A stretch of DNA of 64,000 nucleotides from Chryseobacterium gleum (lineage in GTDB: Bacteria; Bacteroidota; Bacteroidia; Flavobacteriales; Schleiferiaceae): positions 1 through 64,000 of the forward strand of contig CAMCXO010000004.1 of the NCBI GenBank assembly GCA_945883565.1. Reading direction: 5' to 3'. Below, piece by piece: positions 27,333 through 35,213 of this stretch. The translations under genes were made by a program, and so were the position numbers. The first letter of the stretch is position 1, and each line of letters starts with the position of its first letter. The notes beneath the pieces were generated by a model. It was not told where the DNA came from and made no database searches. It saw nothing but the letters and a program-made list of their open reading frames with translations.

Positions 27333-27538
27333 AGCAACAAAAAGAAGAAAGCTATGAAGCCGCTTTTGGCGAATTGAAACAATTGGTAGCCGAAATTGAG
27401 GAAGGAAGTATAGGTATTGATGCTTTGGGCTTGAAAGTAAAGCGGGCTGCAGAACTTATTAAAATTTGCAGAAACCGGCTAAAACAAACCGAAATAGACG
27501 TTCAGGCCATTTTAAAGGACCTGGAGTCAGCAGATTGA
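27329..27538 (+). CDS. xseB: Exodeoxyribonuclease VII small subunit
   Basis: 69 residues, all-helical, with the family pattern SYEAAFGELKQLVAEIEEG and later RAAELIKICRNRL. Several copies bind one XseA to form the nuclease. The start overlaps the xseA stop (ATGA). It ends 12 bp before the convergent HMG-CoA lyase gene. Confidence 0.95.
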   Translation: MKQQKEESYEAAFGELKQLVAEIEEGSIGIDALGLKVKRAAELIKICRNRLKQTEIDVQAILKDLESAD

Positions 27539-27549
27539 TTTGAAAAAAC

Positions 27550-28410
27550 TCAATGATGAGCAAAAGTTTCGGTAGCCAAATTATATGCCGCCTCAAAATA
27601 CGCCGTTTTGATTCCGTGTACAATACCCTTTTCGTTGCAATAGCTTAGCAATTTCTCGGTAGGCAGGTTCCCAACCAATTCATCTTCGGCAAAGGGGCAT
27701 CCGCCAAAACCCTGGATAGCGCCATCAAAACGGCGAATTCCAGCATTCCAAACAGCTTCTACCTTAGGCTTCCAATTTAACGTGCTTGTGTGCATATGTA
27801 TGCCCCAATTTTTATTCGGGAAGTGTTGCACACAAGTCTCGCTTATTTCGCCCAATGTTTTGGCATTGGCTTGGCCAACGGTATCAGACAAACTGATGGT
27901 AGTTACACCCGTTTCGAACAACTTACCACACCAATCAATTACCAGATTTTGGCTCCAAATATCTCCATAAGGGTTTCCGAAACCCATACTGAGATAAACC
28001 ACCAACTGTTTTTCAAACCTATTGCATTCGTCAATGAGAAATTTTACCAATTCAAACGCATCAGAAACACTTTTACGGGTGTTTCGAATTTGAAAGGTTT
28101 CGGAGATGCTAAATGGAAACCCCAAAGCATCAATACGTTTATGCTGCAATGCTTGATTAATACCTTGTTTACCTGCCACTATAGCCAGCAATTCTGTGGG
28201 GCTTTCAATAAGCGAATCCAAAACCTCGGCCGTATCGGCCATTTGCGGCACAGCTGTAGGCGATACAAAACTTCCGAAATCAAGAACATCAAAGCCCACT
28301 TGTAACAGCCCATTGAGGTACCTGATTTTTTGAGTGGTAGGTATTAAATGTTCAAAGCCCTGCATGGCATCTCTCGGGCATTCTACCAACGTTATACGTT
28401 GTTCTGGCAT
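27550..28410 (-). CDS. Hydroxymethylglutaryl-CoA lyase
   Basis: 286 residues. It cleaves HMG-CoA into acetyl-CoA and acetoacetate, in leucine or ketone-body breakdown. The N-terminal VECPRDAMQG matches the family EVGPRDGLQ site with the catalytic Arg-Asp kept. IHMHTS supplies the metal ligands, and the glycine-rich loop GFGGCPFA contains the active cysteine. The ATG at 28410 is chosen because it leaves a 4-bp gap after pyrD; the ATG at 28449 would overlap pyrD by 35 bp. Confidence 0.9.
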   Translation of the reverse strand: MPEQRITLVECPRDAMQGFEHLIPTTQKIRYLNGLLQVGFDVLDFGSFVSPTAVPQMADTAEVLDSLIESPTELLAIVAGKQGINQALQHKRIDALGFPFSISETFQIRNTRKSVSDAFELVKFLIDECNRFEKQLVVYLSMGFGNPYGDIWSQNLVIDWCGKLFETGVTTISLSDTVGQANAKTLGEISETCVQHFPNKNWGIHMHTSTLNWKPKVEAVWNAGIRRFDGAIQGFGGCPFAEDELVGNLPTEKLLSYCNEKGIVHGIKTAYFEAAYNLATETFAHH

Positions 28411-28414
28411 TTTG

Positions 28415-29488
28415 CTAAGGGTTTTTAGGAGACCAATTCCAATGTCCACTTTTTAATCCATGAAGCATTTCTTGCAAACAGTTTTTAACCATCGAAGGGC
28501 CTTCGTAAACAAAGCCCGTATAAACCTGAACTAAATCGGCTCCTGCTATAAGCTTTTCTATTACATCTCTCCCATTAAAAATGCCGCCAACTCCAATAAT
28601 TACTGGCTCATTGCCAAGATATTGTCTAAGTTGTTGTACCATCATGGTTGAACGGTGCTTTAGTGGGAGTCCGCTCAATCCGCCTGCTCCAATTTTATTT
28701 ATGGTTGATTCCGGCGTTTTAAGTCCATCGCGGTTTATGGTAGTATTTCCCGCAATAACACCATCCAGTTTAGATTCAAGAATCACTTCTGCCACCTCCC
28801 ATAATTGATGCTCATTAAGATCGGGCGCAATTTTGAGTAATATGGGCCTTGAAATGGCTTTGCTTGCATTTCGGTGCATTACAGCCCTTATCAGCGCCAT
28901 CAAGGGCTGCTTATCTTGAAGTTCACGCAAACCCGGCGTATTGGGTGAGCTCACATTGAGCACAAAATAGTCTACAAATGGGTATAAATGGTCAAATGCC
29001 AACAAGTAATCATCCACCGCTTTTTCGTTTGGGGTAAACTTGTTTTTGCCAATATTACCACCAACTATTATGTGGCCTTTGCTTCTTAAACGAGGCAATG
29101 CAGCATCTACCCCCCCATTATTGAAGCCCATTCGGTTAATTAGGGCTTGATCTTGTTTCAGCCTGAACAAACGGGGTTTTTCATTACCCAATTGAGGCTG
29201 AGGTGTTAAAGTGCCTATTTCTACAAATGAAAAACCCATGGCCGACAAGGCTTTATACATTCGGGCATCTTTATCGAAACCAGCTGCCATGCCAATTGGG
29301 TGACTAAAATTTAAGCCCATTATATTCTGGTGGAGACCCGGACTTGATGGTGGACCAAACCAACGGTTGAGCCATTTAAGGCCTGTTGGGCTTTGCATTC
29401 GCTCAAGCACTAGAGCTATGCGATGATGGATTTTCTCAGGATCTTGCGTAAACAGCAAAGGCGCTAAAAGCGATTTATAGGGGGGCAT
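28415..29488 (-). CDS. pyrD: Dihydroorotate dehydrogenase (quinone), class 2
   Basis: 357 residues. It oxidises dihydroorotate to orotate in pyrimidine synthesis and passes electrons to quinone at the inner membrane. The class 2 N-terminal helical extension (PEKIHHRIALVLERM) is present. GMAAGFDKDA, FVEIGTLTPQPQLGN and NVSSPNTPGLRELQ, with the class 2 catalytic serine, identify the family. It lies directly upstream of the HMG-CoA lyase gene and is likely co-transcribed with it. Confidence 0.96.
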   Translation of the reverse strand: MPPYKSLLAPLLFTQDPEKIHHRIALVLERMQSPTGLKWLNRWFGPPSSPGLHQNIMGLNFSHPIGMAAGFDKDARMYKALSAMGFSFVEIGTLTPQPQLGNEKPRLFRLKQDQALINRMGFNNGGVDAALPRLRSKGHIIVGGNIGKNKFTPNEKAVDDYLLAFDHLYPFVDYFVLNVSSPNTPGLRELQDKQPLMALIRAVMHRNASKAISRPILLKIAPDLNEHQLWEVAEVILESKLDGVIAGNTTINRDGLKTPESTINKIGAGGLSGLPLKHRSTMMVQQLRQYLGNEPVIIGVGGIFNGRDVIEKLIAGADLVQVYTGFVYEGPSMVKNCLQEMLHGLKSGHWNWSPKNP

Positions 29489-29513
29489 GTGGCGAAAATA
29501 CGTTCAAAAGCTA

Positions 29514-29542
29514 AATTGCCCACCTGATTTAGATGGGCAATT
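29514..29542 (-). terminator. Inverted repeat downstream of the LpxD-like gene
   Basis: A 9-bp perfect stem (AATTGCCCA 29514-29522, TGGGCAATT 29534-29542), extendable with one mismatch. On the minus strand it is followed by TTTAGCTTTT, a weak T-run. It probably ends the porX-efp-lpxD transcript before pyrD. Confidence 0.4.
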
Positions 29543-29608
29543 GTATTAAGAAAAGATAATTTTAACAGGGAGTTTAAGCTTGCTTCCAGAAAGCGATTCC
29601 ATTGGAAG

Positions 29609-30550
29609 TCAATCTATTTCCAAATCCAAATTTTCAATAATTTCCGGTAACACCCTAACCGATGCCAACTCACGAAATCTTTTTCGGGCCTCATCGGCTG
29701 GAGTACCAAAATAGGTTTTTCCGCCTTCTAAGCTTTTCGAAACCCCGGTTTGACCTAAAATAACCGCTTTTGCTCCAATATTTAAGCCGCTGGCCACCCC
29801 TACCTGACCCCAAAGTGTAACCTGGTCTTCAATCACCACACAACCAGCAATGCCAACTTGGGCGGCAAAAAGACAGCGCTTTCCAATCTGGGTGTCGTGG
29901 CCGATATGAACCTGATTGTCGATAATGCTCCCTTTGCCAATGCGTGTGCTTCCTGAAACTCCTCTATCAATTGTGCAAGAAGCCCCAATTTCCACATCAT
30001 CTTCTATTACCACATCTCCCGATGAAAGCAAACGGTCAAAGCCCTCACTGCGTTTTTTATAATAAAATGCGTCAGAACCAATCACTGTATTGGCTTGTAT
30101 CACCACATTATCGCCTATTTTACAATGATCTAATATCACCACATTGGGATGGATGCGGCAATTTTTGCCAATAACAACGTGATTCCCTACGCAAACGCCA
30201 GGCATTAAAATGCTGTTTTCTCCTATTCTGGCAGTTTCACTTATTTGGGCTTGAAGGGCTTGAAAAGGCCTAAAGTGCTGGCTAAGTTTGTTAAAGTCTC
30301 GAAATGGATCATCGCTTAACAGCAGGGCTTTACCCTTGGGCGCTTCAACATCTTGGTTTATTAAAACTATGGTAGCAGCGCTTTTTAAGGCTTTATCGTA
30401 ATATTTTGGGTGATCAACAAAAACAATATCACCGGCTTCAACCATATGAATTTCATTGAAGCCTTCAACCGGAAAATCTGCAGGGCCCTTAAAATCACAA
30501 GCCAAAAGCTCGGCTATTTCGCTGAGTTTATAGGTTCTGTTAAGTTTCAC
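29609..30550 (-). CDS. LpxD-like UDP-3-O-acylglucosamine N-acyltransferase
   Basis: About 313 residues. An N-terminal uridine-binding-type domain (GPADFPVEGFNEI, GDIVFVDHPKYY) is followed by a left-handed beta-helix of hexapeptide repeats from about residue 105. Its NQVHIGHDTQIG holds the histidine expected of LpxD. The family N-acylates UDP-3-acylglucosamine in lipid A synthesis. Bacteroidota often carry two lpxD-type genes, so this may be the second copy. It begins immediately after the efp stop: a TTG at 30556 abuts the TAA, and a GTG two codons later (30550) is taken here. Confidence 0.85.
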   Translation of the reverse strand: MKLNRTYKLSEIAELLACDFKGPADFPVEGFNEIHMVEAGDIVFVDHPKYYDKALKSAATIVLINQDVEAPKGKALLLSDDPFRDFNKLSQHFRPFQALQAQISETARIGENSILMPGVCVGNHVVIGKNCRIHPNVVILDHCKIGDNVVIQANTVIGSDAFYYKKRSEGFDRLLSSGDVVIEDDVEIGASCTIDRGVSGSTRIGKGSIIDNQVHIGHDTQIGKRCLFAAQVGIAGCVVIEDQVTLWGQVGVASGLNIGAKAVILGQTGVSKSLEGGKTYFGTPADEARKRFRELASVRVLPEIIENLDLEID

Positions 30551-30556
30551 AACCAA

Positions 30557-31120
30557 TTATTTAGCGCGTTCGCGGTAGCTGCCGTCTTCAGTATTAACCA
30601 CTACCATTTCGCCTTGCTCAATAAACAAAGGAACTCTTATTTCTGCACCCGTATCGAGCGTAGCAGGTTTCAATGTGTTGGTTGCTGTATTTCCTTTTAA
30701 TCCTGGTTCGGTATAAGTGATTTCATAAATAGCCGTGGCTGGCAATTCTACCGAAAGGGCTCTATCTTCATCGGCATGAAAAAGCACTTTGCAATTCATT
30801 CCTTCTTTTAAAAAATCAGGTGCATTTATGAGCACCTTTGCCATTTGAACTTGATTAAAGTCCTCATTATTCATAAAATGGTACCCTTCACCATCGTTAT
30901 ACAAATATTGGTATTCACGTATTTCTATGCGAACTTCAGAAAGTTTAGCACTCCCTGGAAAAGTATGTTCTAAAACACGGCCGTTGTTCAAATTGCGCAT
31001 TTTGGTGCGTACAAAGGCATTTCCTTTTCCGGGTTTTACATGAAGAAATTCCATTATTTGAAACGGTTCGCCATTTAATTCTATACACATGCCGTTTCGG
31101 ATATCGGATACGTTGGCCAT
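30557..31120 (-). CDS. efp: Translation elongation factor P
   Basis: 187 residues with three OB-like domains. It relieves ribosome stalling at polyproline. The tip loop HVKPGKGNAFVRTK carries Lys32, equivalent to the modified lysine in E. coli EF-P, and the C-terminal signature is intact. The ATG at 31120 (MANVSDIRNG) matches family N-termini; 31147 is a spurious extension. It lies between porX and the LpxD-like gene on one strand. Confidence 0.96.
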   Translation of the reverse strand: MANVSDIRNGMCIELNGEPFQIMEFLHVKPGKGNAFVRTKMRNLNNGRVLEHTFPGSAKLSEVRIEIREYQYLYNDGEGYHFMNNEDFNQVQMAKVLINAPDFLKEGMNCKVLFHADEDRALSVELPATAIYEITYTEPGLKGNTATNTLKPATLDTGAEIRVPLFIEQGEMVVVNTEDGSYRERAK

Positions 31121-31167
31121 TGAAAGGGGTTTAATTTGTGGATGCAAATATAAACCTGCACTTCGGC

Positions 31168-32718
31168 CTATCTGGCTTCTAAAACGGCAAAAGGAATTAA
31201 CACCTCTTCTAACGAAATACCACCATGTTGAAAGGTATTTTTATAATACTTTACATAATGGTTAAAGTTGTTGGGATAAGCGAAAAATTTGTCTTCCATT
31301 GCAAAAACAAAACTATTGCCTGTCTTATCAACCGGAAGATGGATGCTTTCGGGTTTTTTAACTACCCAAACATCTTTCGCTTCGAAGCTCATATTTCGAC
31401 CCGTTTTGTAGCGCAAATTGGAGTTCAGGCTTTTTTCGCCTATCAGTTTGCTTGCCTGGTTAACATTTATGGTGCCATGGTCGGTGGTTACAATTAAGCG
31501 GCCTTTTAACTCTGCCACTTTTCTGGCCATCACAAAAATGGGGGAATTTTTAAACCAGCTTAACGTTAAACTTCGGTAAGATGCATCGGTTTCAGCCAAT
31601 TCTTTAATCACTTCCATTTCCGTTTTCGAATGGCTTAGCATATCAACAAAATTGTAAACCACAACATTGAGCTGGTTCTTAAACAAATCTTTTATTTGCT
31701 CAGACAGGCGTTTGCCATAATTAAGCTGTACCACTTTGTGATAACTGTGTTTAATATGACCCAATCCAAGTCGTTTGAGTTGCTCTGTTAATAGTTCCGC
31801 CTCAAATTGGTTTTTGCTTTCTTCATCGCCCTCATCGCGCCACCATTGGCTGTAACGTCGTTTTATTTCAGATGGCATAAACCCGGCAAACATGCTGTTT
31901 CGGGCGTATTGTGTGGCTGTAGGTAAAATGCTGTAAAACATACTTTCGTCAGCCAATCGGAAATAAGCCTCTAATTCATTCTGAAGCACTTTCCATTGGT
32001 CGTAACGCAAATTGTCGATCAGCAAAACAAAGGTTGGTTTCCCGTCGGCAAGCAGAGGAAATAGCTTTTTAGCAAATACATTGTGCGACATAACCGGTGC
32101 TTCTCGCCCCTGCATCCAGTCGGGATATTCACGTTCAATAAAACGAGCAAACAACTGATTGGCCTCTTTTTTTTGCATATTGAAAATGTCATCCATGCCA
32201 TTGTCGTCGAGCTTTTCCAATTCAAGTTCCCAAAATATCAAACGTTTATAAACCTCCGTCCAATCACCAAAACTTTTGGCGTCGTTTATGTCAAGACCCA
32301 GTTTCCTGAATTCCTGCTGATAATTCATGCTGGTTTTTTCGTTCACAAGCCTTCGCGTATCAAGTAGCTTTTTGATACTTAGAAGCAATTGGTTTGGATT
32401 TACCGGTTTAATTAAGTAATCGCTTATTTGCGAACCAATGGCCTCTTCCATAATGTGCTCTTCCTCGCTTTTGGTTACCATAACCACCGGCAAACTGCTT
32501 TGGACGTTTTTTATGCGTTGAAGAACCTCCAACCCATTTAATCCGGGCATATTTTCGTCGAGAAAAACCAGATCAAACTGGGTGTTTTCTACCATTTCAA
32601 GCGCGTCATAACCGCTCAATGCCGTTTGTACTTCGAATCCTTTTTGTTTTAAAAAAATTAAATGCGGTTTAAGCAACTCAATTTCGTCGTCTACCCATAA
32701 AATGCGTATTCCTTCCAT
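31168..32718 (-). CDS. porX: PorX-type response regulator with PglZ domain
   Basis: 516 residues. An N-terminal receiver has Asp10/Asp11 and phospho-acceptor Asp54 (FLDENMPG), then a three-helix linker, then an alkaline-phosphatase-fold PglZ domain with VLLIDNLRYDQW, PTATQYARN and TTDHGTIN (metal and active-site motifs). In Porphyromonas and Flavobacterium, PorX works with PorY and SigP to control type IX secretion genes and has phosphodiesterase activity. The length and domain order match. porY and sigP are not adjacent here. It is divergent from the HD hydrolase, with only 34 bp between the starts. Confidence 0.94.
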   Translation of the reverse strand: MEGIRILWVDDEIELLKPHLIFLKQKGFEVQTALSGYDALEMVENTQFDLVFLDENMPGLNGLEVLQRIKNVQSSLPVVMVTKSEEEHIMEEAIGSQISDYLIKPVNPNQLLLSIKKLLDTRRLVNEKTSMNYQQEFRKLGLDINDAKSFGDWTEVYKRLIFWELELEKLDDNGMDDIFNMQKKEANQLFARFIEREYPDWMQGREAPVMSHNVFAKKLFPLLADGKPTFVLLIDNLRYDQWKVLQNELEAYFRLADESMFYSILPTATQYARNSMFAGFMPSEIKRRYSQWWRDEGDEESKNQFEAELLTEQLKRLGLGHIKHSYHKVVQLNYGKRLSEQIKDLFKNQLNVVVYNFVDMLSHSKTEMEVIKELAETDASYRSLTLSWFKNSPIFVMARKVAELKGRLIVTTDHGTINVNQASKLIGEKSLNSNLRYKTGRNMSFEAKDVWVVKKPESIHLPVDKTGNSFVFAMEDKFFAYPNNFNHYVKYYKNTFQHGGISLEEVLIPFAVLEAR

Positions 32719-32752
32719 TTGGTGGTTTTCTTTGTGGTCTAAATTTTAAGCC

Positions 32753-33991
32753 GTGGGCGCAAGTAAAGTGCACAAGATATTGAACGATCCAATTTATGGT
32801 TTCATTACCCTTCACGATCCTTTAATTTTCGAACTTATTGAACATTCTTTTTTTCAACGATTAAGACGCATTACCCAATTAGGTTTATCCTATTTGGTTT
32901 ATCCCGGGGCCTATCACACAAGATTTCATCATGCTCTTGGCGCTATGCACCTTATGTATAGAGCTATTGAAGTTTTGCGCAGAAAAGGACACATCATAAC
33001 CGATGAAGAAGAACAAGCGGTTTGTGTAGGCATATTGCTTCACGACATTGGCCATGGGCCTTTTAGCCATGCTTTAGAAAACAGCATCGTAGAGAATATT
33101 TCACACGAGCGTATAAGCTTGTTGTTTATGGAAGAACTCAATCGTCAGTTTTCCGGAAAATTAGAATTGGCCATTGCTATTTTTTCGGGCCAATACCATA
33201 AACACTTTCTTCACCAACTTATTTCTTCGCAGCTCGACATGGATCGTTTAGATTATTTAAGGCGCGATAGTTTCTATACTGGGGTAAGCGAGGGGCAAAT
33301 TAATTCTGAAAGGCTTTTAACCATGCTCAATATACAAAACGACGAATTGGTTATAGATGCAAAAGGTATTTATTCGGTAGAGAAATTTATTATTGCACGC
33401 CGCTTAATGTACTGGCAAGTGTATTTACACAAAACCGTTCTAAGTGCCGAGTTTTTGTTAATGATGATTTTGCGTCGTGCCCGTGAAATTCATTCAAAAG
33501 GTGGAAAAATTTTTGGGAGCAGTGCCTTGCTTAAATTTTTATGTCAAGATGTTGAAATTGGAGATTTCGAAAACAACCCTCAATGGCTTTACCATTTTAG
33601 CCGATTAGACGATTTTGATTTGTTAGGCGCTGTGAAAGAATGGTGTTATAACGACGATGAACTTTTGGGTGCATTGGCACACCGGTTAATCGACCGCAGG
33701 CTTTTGGCTATTGAGGTTTTTAAAGAACCTGTTGATTTAGATTACGCTGCGAACATCCGCGAAAGAACCCGAAAACACTTCGGGTTTAGTCAAGGTGAAG
33801 AAAATTACCTGGTCTTCGTAAATCAAATTGCCAACAATGCTTACGACCCCCGAAAAGACCGAATTGGTTTGCTTTTTAAAGACGGCAGTTGTATCGACAT
33901 AGCAGAAGCCGCCGACCAACTTAACATCAATGCTTTGTCGCAAACTGTAACGCGATATTTCATTTGCTACCCTAAAGAAATTAGAGCTTAA
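32753..33991 (+). CDS. HD-domain phosphohydrolase (dNTPase-like)
   Basis: 412 residues. The HD metal site is complete: RFHHALGAMHL, HDIGHGPFSH (about 97-106) and the later DMDRLDYLRRDS. The family includes dGTPase-like and SAMHD1-like enzymes that act on nucleoside triphosphates. The substrate here is unknown. The start is a GTG at 32753; another GTG at 32768 would also work. TAAATTTT at 32740 is one base off the -7 consensus. It ends 22 bp from the convergent hydrolase gene. Confidence 0.9.
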   Translation: MGASKVHKILNDPIYGFITLHDPLIFELIEHSFFQRLRRITQLGLSYLVYPGAYHTRFHHALGAMHLMYRAIEVLRRKGHIITDEEEQAVCVGILLHDIGHGPFSHALENSIVENISHERISLLFMEELNRQFSGKLELAIAIFSGQYHKHFLHQLISSQLDMDRLDYLRRDSFYTGVSEGQINSERLLTMLNIQNDELVIDAKGIYSVEKFIIARRLMYWQVYLHKTVLSAEFLLMMILRRAREIHSKGGKIFGSSALLKFLCQDVEIGDFENNPQWLYHFSRLDDFDLLGAVKEWCYNDDELLGALAHRLIDRRLLAIEVFKEPVDLDYAANIRERTRKHFGFSQGEENYLVFVNQIANNAYDPRKDRIGLLFKDGSCIDIAEAADQLNINALSQTVTRYFICYPKEIRA

Positions 33992-34013
33992 ATTTTCGGC
34001 TTTAGGTTAACGT

Positions 34014-35213
34014 TTATTTAAGTTCAATCAATCCATTTTGAGGGATATTATTTATGATTCCCTCAAAAAAATTTCGTATTTCTGTTAAATGGGCAATATA
34101 TAATCGCCAACTGTTGTAAATTTCTATATTAACCTCAGCTTTAAATTTCGATTCAGCACTTAGAGGAGAATAGAAAGACGATATGTATGCGTTATGATCG
34201 AAATATTCGGGTGCAATACCGTATTTTAAAGCGCCTTGATTAATATTTCTAAACATCGAAAAAGGCTCATACTTACCTGTAGCTGCACAAAAGAAAATTG
34301 GAAATGGATACTGAGCTTTTTCCAAAATCAGTTTTTGATGAAGTTCGGGCCAAAGTGATTTAACATCTTCATCTGATGTTTTAAACTCTAAAGTGGTTTC
34401 CAGAGAAACCATTCCGCTCATCACGGTGTCAACATCCAGAGTTCTCAATCCCATTTGAGCACCCCAGCTATGGCCAACAAAAAACAAATAATCAGAAACT
34501 AAATTTTCCTTCACAAATTTTAAAACAAAACGCAAACTGTTTTCATCATAATGGGTACCCCAGTGCTCGTAAGGCAATAACCCAAACTGCAATGTTTGAA
34601 AAGGCAAATGAAAGTTTGCAGCCACCACACAAAACCCATAGGATGCTAAATATTCGGCCATAATGGAATTTTCGAAAGGAAACCCTTGCGAACCATGATG
34701 GTAAAAAACCACCGGAAATGATGGACTTTTAGGAAATTCTTGAAGGTATGACTTTGTATTATTGCCGGAAATTTCTTGAAACATAGACATCCATGCACTA
34801 TCTGACATGGCTTCAGAAATTCCATAAATCGGATTTTCTCGCAGGTAAGTGCCGATGAATTGACTCTTACAGCTATCCAGCCAAATGGCTTTTATTCTCT
34901 GAAACGGATTGTTTATTGGCGTGTGAAAAAAATCGCCAAACTTTAAAGGTTGCTGACCCAACGGTTTTGCCCTGGGGTACCAAACTGAAAGAAAATAGGG
35001 TTTAAACCCTTCATAACCGAAAGAATTATAATGGCTCGCAGAATCTAAAATAATGGTGTCGGAATAAGCCACAGAGTATGGCCCATAGATTAACAACTCT
35101 TTTGATTCGGTTTGGGCATAAGCATTAAACCCGTGTAACCCCAAAAGAAGTAAAAAGTGCAGACGCAATGACTGAGACCGGGTTGTTAAAAACAAGGACC
35201 TAGAACCAATCAT
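34014..35213 (-). CDS. Exported alpha/beta hydrolase
   Basis: 399 residues. An N-terminal signal (LRLHFLLLLGLHGFNAYAQ) precedes an alpha/beta-hydrolase fold with the nucleophile elbow GHSWGAQ (Ser near 248), PVVFYHHGSQG as the oxyanion-hole region and a later histidine (FDHNAY). It resembles dienelactone hydrolase or platelet-activating-factor acetylhydrolase types; the substrate is unknown. The ATG overlaps the stop of the PorE-like OmpA gene (ATGA), so it is translationally coupled to that envelope protein. Confidence 0.82.
   Translation of the reverse strand: MIGSRSLFLTTRSQSLRLHFLLLLGLHGFNAYAQTESKELLIYGPYSVAYSDTIILDSASHYNSFGYEGFKPYFLSVWYPRAKPLGQQPLKFGDFFHTPINNPFQRIKAIWLDSCKSQFIGTYLRENPIYGISEAMSDSAWMSMFQEISGNNTKSYLQEFPKSPSFPVVFYHHGSQGFPFENSIMAEYLASYGFCVVAANFHLPFQTLQFGLLPYEHWGTHYDENSLRFVLKFVKENLVSDYLFFVGHSWGAQMGLRTLDVDTVMSGMVSLETTLEFKTSDEDVKSLWPELHQKLILEKAQYPFPIFFCAATGKYEPFSMFRNINQGALKYGIAPEYFDHNAYISSFYSPLSAESKFKAEVNIEIYNSWRLYIAHLTEIRNFFEGIINNIPQNGLIELK

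Noticed and set aside
27790-28305. 171-codon plus-strand frame
   Set aside because: It lies wholly inside the HMG-CoA lyase gene on the other strand, whose motifs are intact; the product looks like no protein family.
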